From: Saccharina japonica
Taxonomy: Eukaryota > Sar > Phaeophyceae > Laminariales > Laminariaceae
DNA length: 64,000 bases
Direction: 5' to 3'
NCBI GenBank assembly: GCA_008828725.1
Contig: MEHQ01000605.1
Location: 429,673 to 493,672, forward strand
Position numbers and translations under genes: made by a program. Below are positions 21,431 through 32,000 of the stretch, piece after piece. A model generated the notes under the pieces. It saw only the letters and a list, made by a program, of their open reading frames with translations, was not told the origin of the DNA and ran no database searches. Numbering within the stretch: position 1 is the stretch's first letter; the number at the start of each line of letters is the position of its first letter.

Positions 21431-22922
21431 CTCGCTGGGGGGTGTTTGTTGTTGTATGGTACCAAATAACCACAAGGAGCGCAATGCGCCATGCAGCAGG
21501 AGGGTTCAAAATAGTGGTGGCATGCGTTCAGGAGAGTAAATACAGGAAAAGGCAGGCGGGGTGTCATGTCTCTGCTGGTGTTGTGCACAGTATTACTACT
21601 GTACCGCTGTGACAAATGTACAGTAGGACCTGCCAGAATATCCACAAAGAGCGCAGCGAGCGATCATATTGGTAGGATTCGAAGTGGTAGCAAGCGTTCT
21701 GTCACTTGTCGTATTATTACAGTAGTGTACGCATATATTGTACAGTAGTACCAGGTACGATATATTCGTACCCACCAGGAACGCAGTGGGCCACGGTATC
21801 GATAAAATTCGAGACGGTAGCATGCATTCAGGTCGATGAAGGCAGGCAAACAGGCAGGCAGGGTGTCGCCGAAACATGTATTTTGAACAACAGACCGACT
21901 GGCCCACCGCATCACACTACGTACACAGCAGTACAAGTACTGCAGAAAGGCGGTTCAACATCTCCAGCACGTCATGAAACATGGACACGAACTCTCCAAA
22001 AAAACACAGAAGACACGCGCATGGCTGCCGGAGTGTGGATGGGTGCGTGTGTTATGATATCGCCCACTCGAGATGATGGTACCTTCCTGGTACGTACTTC
22101 GTAAAAGCAGTACCACCACATAATAATACGTAGCAACCTATATACCCTAGAACGCCATACAGAGCGACATGCTTTCGGCAGAAATGTTCTGAAAGAGGCT
22201 ACGGCACACGAAGCTGGACCTACGCGCACTACGTACTGTATTGCGAGTGGTACCCTTGCTGCCGCAATACAAATCTACCGAACGAGCTCCTGATGGTGAT
22301 GTCAAATGGTACGGCGGTAGAGTGGTATGTACTGCTCTGTACCTATATTCCCCGTCGTCATCGGGCAGGAAGCCGTACAAGTCATCTCCCGCGGCTGACA
22401 TGCCGGCCTATGCACCTCCGGCTCTCAGTGCCTCGTTCCTCGGCGTCGGGCCCTAGACTCCATGCGCCGATCGTATCATATCTCCTCACACGAAGAGGGT
22501 CTATACTATACCTGGTACCTGGTATGTGTGACACCAGGTCGGCGGTCAGCAGTCAGCAGTCAAGCATTACGTACGAGTATTAATATTAATGGTAGCAAAC
22601 TATTTGTTCCTTTACGCACTCTTCCACTCCAGAGGTTTTGAGCCTGCAGTGCCCAGGGACCACAGCAACATGAGGACAACAAGTCGATGACCGGTCGTCT
22701 TCTCGTCGACTCGTCGACTGACCGTCGATCCTCTTTTTTTTTCGCTACAAAAATAGGAAGCGTTTCATGCGAACCGGAACTTTAGATCGGAGATTTCGGA
22801 GATTGATTGTTTTTGTAAATAAGGCGGCCTATTTGTCCTGTTGCCCTGTACGTAGGCCTGAGGTCTGTCGTCCTGTGCTTGGAGCAGTCTCAGGTGCGCC
22901 TTCAGGTCCAGCTGGAGCGAGC
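21431..22922. promoter_or_regulatory. Intergenic space between two divergent genes (possible shared promoter region)
   Basis: About 1.5 kb between the putative start of the Tudor-like gene (minus) and that of the cytochrome b5 gene (plus). I see no clear TATA box or other defined element. Short palindromes such as GGTACCTGGTA (near 22515) are present. Promoter function is inferred from position only. Confidence 0.3.
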
Positions 22923-23006
22923 ATGGGGGATAGAACTATGCCTCCGCCTCGCGGCCCCGTGAACCCAAGAAAGAAGTTCGCGGTGAAGCCGGGTTTCAGC
23001 ATGTTG
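22923..23006 (+). CDS. Cytochrome b5 gene exon 1
   Basis: MGDRTMPPPRGPVNPRKKFA then VKPGFSML, ending at donor TTG|GTGGGC (phase 0). ATG 22923 is chosen because the NCB5OR-like homology begins shortly after it; ATG 22938 is an alternative. Confidence 0.7.
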
Positions 23007-26000
23007 GTGGGCCAGAGAGCCGACCTTTTTTTGTTTTGCTTTTTGCTTTCTCAAGAAGTTTGTCTGAAGTTGCTTGAGGTAGAATGTGCCACGAGACGAT
23101 GTCTTGAGCTCTTGACTGACGGGTATACTAAACATAGTATAATTATTCCCAAAAGGACCTTGACGTGCCCTAAATGACCCGTCTTTAATATTTTTTTCGG
23201 TATGGCACAGCAGTTGGTGTTTTTTATACGTTCGTGCGTAGACCATGTGGCAATTCAGGTGCCTGGGCCGTGGGGCATTGCGTGTGCCACGTGTGTACGG
23301 ATAGTGTACAAGGTTGCTACTGCTTTAGTCCGTGGTAGGGTCGGCGTTAATTTGCAGGGGCTCTTGAGGCAGCCGCTGCCTGTTTGATGAGGCAAGATCA
23401 AGCCCCGACGCTGCCCAGACCCGCCGCCGCGCATCAAAACATCAAACCAGTTTCTGAGATCGATGTCATATAATATCGGAGACGGCGGTTTGACGTTTTG
23501 ACTGACCGCTCAGATAGACTAAAACTAGTATATTAAGGGCAAAGGACACCTTGACGCGTCCGAAACGACAAGGTCCCCATATCATACGATATTTTTCGTA
23601 GCATCTTCTCTTGGTGGTCTTTGATTGAATTTGGTTTCTTTTTGGTTTCGTGCCGCTTGTCCGATGCTCCGATGCTGATCCCCTGCCCCATGGTCCTTCC
23701 TGCTGCTGCTGCTGCTGTTGCGCTCTCAGGACTGGAACTTGCTCAAGACGCGGGCTAACAACCTTGCAGGGAGGGACGAGGCAGGCATGCTTGGGATCAC
23801 CAAAGCCGAAGTGCGAAAACACAACTCGCAGCACGATTGCTGGTCCATTTTCAGGGGTAAAGTGAGTACTACGAGTACTTGTACCGCAAAAACTATCCCA
23901 GACTACGTAATAATTCCAAGTAACCCCCCCCCCCCAACCAAAAAGCAGGGCTGTTCACGATTCAGGGGTCTTCCAACGTCTCACGGATCGGATCGGGTCG
24001 GTCGGGTCGGGTCAGGAGCCCTTCAAAAGCTCGCGCGTCGTGTCGGGGCCGGGTTAGGTAGCCCAACGCGACCCGACCCGATCCGCGGGTTTCGGCCCGA
24101 CGACCCGGCCCGTGAACAGCCCTGCGAAAAAGGGACATGGAACATGGAGTTCTAAGTTCTAAGACCGCGGGTTTCGGCCCGACGACCCGGCCCGTGAACA
24201 GCCCTGCGAAAAAGGGACATGGAACATGGAGTTCTAAGTTCTAAGAATGTACAGTTCTAAGAATGTACAGATCATACAAAAACATGATGTGTCGAAAAAT
24301 CATCGGGTCGTACTATTAATACTATGGGGGACGACCCTCCCAAAAAAGAGGGTCATCCCCATACGAGTATAGGGGTCATATGATATGTACGAAGCAGCTC
24401 AGCAGCTCAGTGCTGTACCAGTAGGGCTATTGACATTGACCAATAGTAGGGGTGCAGCAGTCAGCAGCAGTCAGCAGCAGTACGTTTAAAACGAGATGTG
24501 CGTGTCGGAATGTTCCGAAGTCCGAAGTGGTGCAGTTGCAGCTACTGTAGTATCTAATTTATTGCGAGGGAGATGCTCGTGATATAGCAACCAGATGTAC
24601 TACACGCGCGCGCGCGGCTTGATGATTGATGATGGATGATTAATTGATGACTGATGATTGATGATTGATGATCGATGATCGATGATCGATGATCGATGAT
24701 TGATGGTCGATGATTGATGATCGATGATTGATGATTGATGATCGATGATTGATGATCGATGATAGATGATCGATGATTGATGATCGATGATAGATGATCG
24801 ATGATTGATGATTGATGATCGATGATTGATGATTGATGATCGATGATTGATGATTGATGATGCTTGTACTGCTGCTGCTGCTGCTGCACTATAATACTGC
24901 CGCACGCTCTTCCTATTACTACGAGTAGACGGGTGGTAGTTTATCCGCGTACCGCAATTCTTAGATCTGTGAGAGGCATGATCTCACGTCTAATGATTAA
25001 TCGGTAGTTGCCGTTAGCCAACTATCAATGCGGGTAACCCCCCCCCCACCCCCCGGACCGACTTTTCGAGCTCGATATCTCCGCAGCAAGAAGCAAGCGA
25101 AGAATGTCAAGCAAGCGCCGAAAAGGGTGGGGGTTGGACAGATGTCTCTTAAACCGAGGCCTGTCCTACCATGTGTGTCGTTTGGTATTGCCACTTTCTT
25201 TGGTACGGAGCTATCGAGCTGGAAAAGTCTGTGGGGGGAGGGGGGGGGTACTCATTTGTTGCTTGCCTTAGTCATTTGACCATTGACCACGCATCCCTTT
25301 CGAGATGGGGAGGGGGGCGTTTACTCGCATTATTACGGTAACCGACTTTAGTCGGCAAGTCGGTTGGCGAAGGCAGCTGATGGCCGGCTGACTTGCCGAT
25401 TTCACGTAAGGCAAGCGAAGCGAGCCAAATTAACCCCCCCCCTCATATGCCCCGCTCCAAAAAATGAAACATGCATGTACGTATCCCGCATGCAACAAGC
25501 CTTCCTATTAATACAAGCATTGGAACCCAATAAGTCGGAAACTTGGCACCTCCGGAAAACGACTAACTATTGCGTAGTCCGGCTATTAACTATTAAGAGT
25601 TGGTGATTCAAGTCGTGCCGGCTCACAGCTCTAGCAACTCGCTTACCAGGTACCTGGTATGTTTTTTGTCTAGAGACTATCACGGAGGACCATACATGGT
25701 AAATAGGACCAAATATTGTCAGCAAAAAGAGGTAAATATATATAGGTTTTTGTGTGTACCGTATGTCCTATTTACTAAGGTTGCCCGTAGTACGTACCAC
25801 CATGTCCCTAAAACATTGTATATTATAATGTAATCCAAACGGTGCTTATATTTCGGGACAGTAGCACACCCCCCGGGATGAATTTCCGAGCCGAGATTTC
25901 TCGTATAAACAGGGGGGGGCACAGATACACGCAACGAAAATTGTTTTTTTTTTCGGAGAAAACTCTCGACGCATGCATTGTTCGGCGTTTGTACTCTCCC

Positions 26001-29000
26001 CGATGTCGAGAATATCAGCTTGGAAAGTCGGCAGAGGGAGTGTGTCATTGTTATCACCAGGGTGTGGTACGGCAGTCGCTATGGCTGCGTCCTAACAGGG
26101 CTTACGTACACTCGTATTATATATACAGCAGTATATCGCAGTGACGTTTAACAATTCCAAGGCAAGTTACCAACAGACAATTATCGAGTACCAGGTATAT
26201 ATCATCATCGTCCTGTTGGTCTACATACCTGTTGTTCCGTTGACGCTATTAACAGCAGTGCAGAGTATCGCTAACGTGTATGCATCGAGTCGAAGCCCTA
26301 CAGTGGTACACATCAGGGCAATAATTAGGCCTCCGCACAGCACACGGCGAGAGGCGTTTAGCCCCCCGCGCCCCCGGAGGGCCCCGGAGAGCCCCCGGAG
26401 GGCCCCCTGAGGGCCGGGAGGGCCGCCGGAGACCGCACCCCCCTTAAGGGGCCGCCGGAGGCAATGTTTTGGGATATACACGTGAATTTACGCCCAAAAA
26501 GGGTATGGCAGCGCGCGTTTTGACTTTAGACGACCCCCGAACGTCAAAAAGGCCTAAAAAGGAAACAAATGTGCCCGACCTTCGGCTGGAAAGGAGTCAA
26601 GGCGCGAGCTACCAAAGCGACGGCAAGCCTTGCTAACAGTTATATGGCGGTTGTTGCCGAAAACCGAAATTCCGACCCGAAAAATTGCGCAAGAGCAGTA
26701 GCTAATTTTTGTGAAAAGGGCTGGGCACTGGCACAGTATGTATGTACTGGTATGTACTGGTAGTAGTAAGCTACTGCCCGTAACTATCTACTGATTGAGT
26801 GTGCTAGGATGCTACCAGTGTTTTTGATAGTTCGGACGCTTCTTCAGGAACGCCATATTTTATTACGGAAACCTATTAAAATATTTTTCGGAAGAGAGGA
26901 GAAAATAGAAAAGAGGGGAGGGGAATCTTGTGAGCGTTCTTGCGCTTTGTTTGCTGGCGAGAGCTTGCTATGAATAGGAGCGACGGAGTATCATTACGTT
27001 CGTATCATATTGTTTCATGATGCGCCTGCGCGAAGACCAGTAGACTGGTGCTATTTACGTCAGCTGTGAGTTCGACCGACTGAGTTGTTGGTTTTCAAGT
27101 TGGAATCTGCAGCTAATATAAGCTGTACCAGGTAAGCAGCTATCTGAGGGCATGATTCGGCGTTAGGGGCAGGGGTAGGGGGTAGAGGTGGTATATACGG
27201 TTAGGGCTGGGGTTACAAATAGGTGCTCCCAACGGGGAGGTTGCAAACGCCGAGTGACACGTCTACGGAAATATCTCGGAAATGTCTCGGCGAGATATTT
27301 TACTGATGCCACGTTTTTCGTTTTGTGGGCCCTCCTTGTTTGCGAGAAACCCGCCTCGGAAATTTATGCAAGGGGGGGTGTCATCTCAATATCTTGATTA
27401 CAGTATATGGTATATATATGTACGTGCCCTGCCCTGCGCTGCACTTGCCATCTCTGGAGATTGGACGTGGGGAAATATGCCGGAGGAAACTCTGGGAAAT
27501 ATACTCATGGTGCATGGTGTATCCCTGAATGCCCGGTGTCTGTGAGTGATGAAACATGGAACCGATTCAGCAGCGCCAACGCAAGGATTGGCACCATCTA
27601 CGCCTACATGGTATACGTAGCTCCGACCTGCCGCCTGGGAAATTTCTCGGAATACGGGAATGAGGATGTCATACAGCAGTAAGGGCTTACCGTGTCACAC
27701 GGGCGATATATAACACCCCCCCACCCCCCCAGTGATGCATATCCGAGCCGATTTGTTTCAAAACAACGGCGGCACGTACGACGAAAATGCTTTGCTTTGG
27801 GAAGATCTCGCCGACATATTCCCATTCACTGCAACTCTCGGCGTTTGTACCCCTGCCCGCTGTCGAGAAAGTCAGCACAGAAAGTCGTTCTATTCATAAA
27901 AGGGGGTGTGTTAGCTTATCACCCGGGGTAATACGGCGGTACGTATTGTGGAAATATCAACCATTTTTGTTTGTGTGTGTTTTTCCTATCCTCCAGCTTT
28001 TAACCGAGGGTAACGTGCCGCTTATTCGAGAATACGGTAGAGGGTCAACTGTGCAACAAGACGAGTATAACGAAACCGTGATCCTCACCCTAAGCCCATC
28101 AGAGACCCAATCAATCAACCAACCAACTTTTTATTTTATTTTGTTTTATCCCATTTATTATCTTCGCCCTCCTTTTCTCTCTCCTTCCTAGTCGTAACTC
28201 AGATCCGGGGTCACAAAGTAGGTTCTTCTCCCCCCTCCCCCACTACGGTTCGTGCCTTGCACTTTTATCGCGAGCAAGACTTCAGCCCTGTCTTCCCTCG
28301 TCGACTCGCATCGAATTGCGCCTCTACCCACGCTAATGGGTGCTCTCAGCGGCTGATTCCGTTTTTTCATTTATTTTTGCAAGTAAACTAAAAAGTCCGA
28401 CCCCACGTGAGATTTGAACCCCTGGAACCCAACCTCAGTACGTAGCATTCGAGGGTGTACCACTAGACCATCGGGGCGACCGATCTACCACTGGCCAGCA
28501 TTGATCCCTTTTGTCTCGTACAAAGTGTACACCAACCGTTTTCTCGAGTATGTGGTAAGCTCTGTACCTGGTATCGTGTGGAGGACACGTTTTGAGAAAG
28601 ATCCGTAGAATGGTTTTTCTCGTGTATGTGGTAACCTCTGTACCTGGTATCGTGTGGAGGACACGTTTTGAGAAAGATCCGTAGAATGGTTTTTCTCGTG
28701 TATGTGGTAACCTCTGTACCTGGTATCGTGTGGAGGACACACGTTTTGAGAAAGCTCCGTAGAATGGTCGTCACGCAAGTACCGGGGGCGGAAGATCTAC
28801 CGAAAGGAAATAGACGCCTGCCACGGCGGTAGAGGCGGTCACCTGAGGACCTCTAGGCCTCCTCACCCAAAAAACTGCTTTTGGAGGAAAACAAAAGTGC
28901 TACGTATGATATGTATATGTATCATAGCCGATGAACAATTCCATTACCAAAGTACACATTGAAAAATTGTGCAGCACAATAATGAACGTCCGACGATTGT

Positions 29001-32000
29001 TGGGTTAAACCCATTCAGCACTGGAAACATGTCTCACACTCTTTCCAAGTAGTTTGTCCTCAAATTCGTGGGACCAGTTCTTAAAATCCAAGTAGTTTGT
29101 CCTCAAATTCGTGGGACCAGTTCTTAAGGGGCTACTATTTAAGGAGCCCCATCAGTCATAAACAATTTCAGCCAAAAAAAGGGTATACCTCTACCTCTAT
29201 ACGTATTAGCACGCGTCAATATCTGTTGTTGGAGAATATTGCCGACGAACTGCGGGTCTCGGTCTACTACCCGAGACTGAGGAGGCGAGGAGACCCTTTG
29301 TTGGCTCGCTCGTGCTCTCGCTCTCTTTATCTCCACGTTACCCACGTGGAAGGCTTTCTCCTTGCCCTACGTATAAGGAAGAAAACTGCAGCCGTCGGTA
29401 GCGGGTCAAATCTAGCACTTGGCTATTACTGGGGACCAAGTAAAAAGGACCAAGTATTGAGATCCTATTTACTATTGTCCGCCGTCATAGGGACCTCGCG
29501 AGAGTAGGGGCTCCATACGTACCCTTATGTATATATCGTACGTAGCACGGGTCAGGAGTGCCACGTTTTGATCGTGCTTCGTTTGTGTTACCCGAACTCT
29601 ACTGTAGGAGAATATTCCAGGAAAATTCCTATCGAAACACTTTGTAAAAGCTCATTCGAAACTGCAAAACAAAACTCTGTTTTTTTTAAACCACGACCTT
29701 AAAAAACAAAAAGCATTTTTTGCATAAAGAACGGTCTACTGGTATCTGCTAATAACGGTGCAATGCCGAGCGTGATGGATACGAAAAGCAGCTTCACGGC
29801 TACGTACGTATGGACTACCGGGTATTAATAGGTGAATAAGACAAATATTTATTGATAATCATAATGTAAATATGCTTTTCCGGCCGATGCAGGTGTACAA
29901 CCTGACCCCGTTCCTGCACTACCACCCTGGAGGCGTTCCTGAGATAATGAAGGGCGCCGGGAGGGACTGCACGGCCCTGTTCGACAAGTACCACCCCTGG
30001 GTCAACTTCGACTCACTCGTCGGGGTGAGTGGCGGGGGGGGCGCGGTTGCTTGGAATCATGCAGCGAAAGTAATTATTTCTTGCCTCGAAGCATGTATAT
30101 ATGTACGGTATATATATTTTTTTTTGTATTTTTTTTTGTATTTTTTTGTATATATGATATCTTCGTACGCGCGCTTCTAGACAAAACGCCAAGGAGTTCC
30201 AACAGAGGAAGAAGGCCGTTCGGACACGCTCGTCGGGGTGGGGTTTTTCCATCCTCCTTGTCAAGGCTGCCCCCGGGTGGCGTGAGCGTCGGCGCTCGAT
30301 AATCGGCGGGTTCCATCACCAAAACGTAGTATACTTTCTGTGCCTTTTTTATATGTCGCTGAAAGCTCGAGTTAGCAAAACTCGATGGAAATCGACGACC
30401 AGTAGGAATGCGAAACCCTATATTCTAGGCGATACAATTGCGGCACTACCGGGGGCGGGGGGGGGGGGGGGGGGCGTACTCATTTGTTGCTTGCCTTAGT
30501 CGTTTGACCATTGACCACGCATCCCTTTCGAGACGGAGCACCAATCCTACTCCTATTAGAGACACCTCCAACATTTGGGGGGGGGGGGGGATACCTGGTG
30601 ACGCCTGCCAAGGTAGTGGTATATAGCACCTGGATTTTCTGAGGATCCTTCCTCGCTTGAGAAGCCAACAACCGCCTCCGAGAAATGTTGAAACCTGCTG
30701 CAAGCCCGACATATCCCACAATCGCGCGGGCTGCGTAGGCATCTATCGGATAGACATCAAAATTATCACATCGGATCGAATCCAACGATACTAAGGCATG
30801 CCTTTTTTAATACGTAGCTCCTCAGATTTAGAGCTCGGTCAGTACGAAACGTTTTGGCGCAAAAAGTGCGACCCCAATACCTGCCGTACCACGGCTCCTG
30901 CGACTACGACGTGCTGCTTGTCCAAGGTCGGTGAGGGTTCATACCTCCGATGGGGGCGGAAAGTGCTGAAACTGTCCATTAACAAAAAAAAACATCACAT
31001 AAACCTAATCCGCTCAGGGTGTCAGGTTAAGCAACTATTTGTACAGTATCTCCAGGGATGTATTGTAGCCCGATACCGGTTGTAATCGGTGCCGAACTCC
31101 GCCGTGGTAAGTTACTCGGGCAAATGGCGGTTACTTTTTGGTTTCTCCCCTGTCTATCCCCAAAATAAAATTGCCTCCATATTGGGTGGAAACCATAGAT
31201 TGTTCCAGCAGCAGAGCAGCAGAATACGCGCAAGCGAATCTCTCTCTTTCACACCGCATGACTGAAGGGTAGAATACATGTCACGCTTTGTGCGATAGAG
31301 GTACGAGTACCGTAGCACTAGTTGGCTCAGAATATTTCTGAATGATCCGAGCCCCCTGAAAAACCAAAATCGTCGGTCTTTTTCAGTCTTGTGTTGCAAT
31401 ATTTTTCATTGCATAGTTAGGCCATGGCACTGTTCATCGAGTACGAGCACTTTTGTTTTCCTCTCAAATGCTTTTTTTACTCACTATTAGTATAGACTTC
31501 CTCAAGCCACCACCCCCGGAAGGCAAAAACATGGTGCATCTCTACCGCCGCAGCATGCGTCAAGTGTCAATAAACAAACCCACAGTAGGGTGGGTACCCA
31601 TCCGGGTAGACGTACTACGAGTAGAAGATTAGTAGATATATTATACAAAGGCACAAACATCAAGAGTTTTAGTGTGGTTTCACCGTATTTATCGTCTGCA
31701 TGGTACCCTCCTACATATATATGTATCCTGTGCAAATATTTGGTATTCGCGTATATGCGAGGCTGGCGTAGAACATCTTTGGCTCGTAGACGTATATAGA
31801 GCACATAACGAATGTCCCGAAGGAGTGTGTCGTTGATTTCCGGTCATTACCGGTGAGTACCGGCCTCTCCATCAGATTAGATGCACCCCTGATTGTCTCT
31901 GTGCCAGTGTCGCTTGCGCTGTAGTAGTCTGTCGCTACTGCTGACTGTACAGACTTACGTTTTTGAGGCTAAGGATGTGGTGATGTAGATGTCTAGTGAA

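Larger units (their letters stand above)
23007..29892 (+). other. Introns 1 and 2 of the cytochrome b5 gene with repeats
   Basis: Apart from exon 2, no coding sequence seen. Intron 2 (23862-29892) holds a hAT-like MITE, a GATGATTGAT array, two copies of a dispersed block (25875-26085, 27735-27945), a GC-rich GGAGGGCC tract (26361-26460), a family B copy, a tRNA-like sequence and a 76-bp tandem repeat. Confidence 0.6.

Noticed and set aside
24554..24905. Ser/Ile/His-rich ORFs
   Set aside because: Translations of the GATGATTGAT microsatellite.
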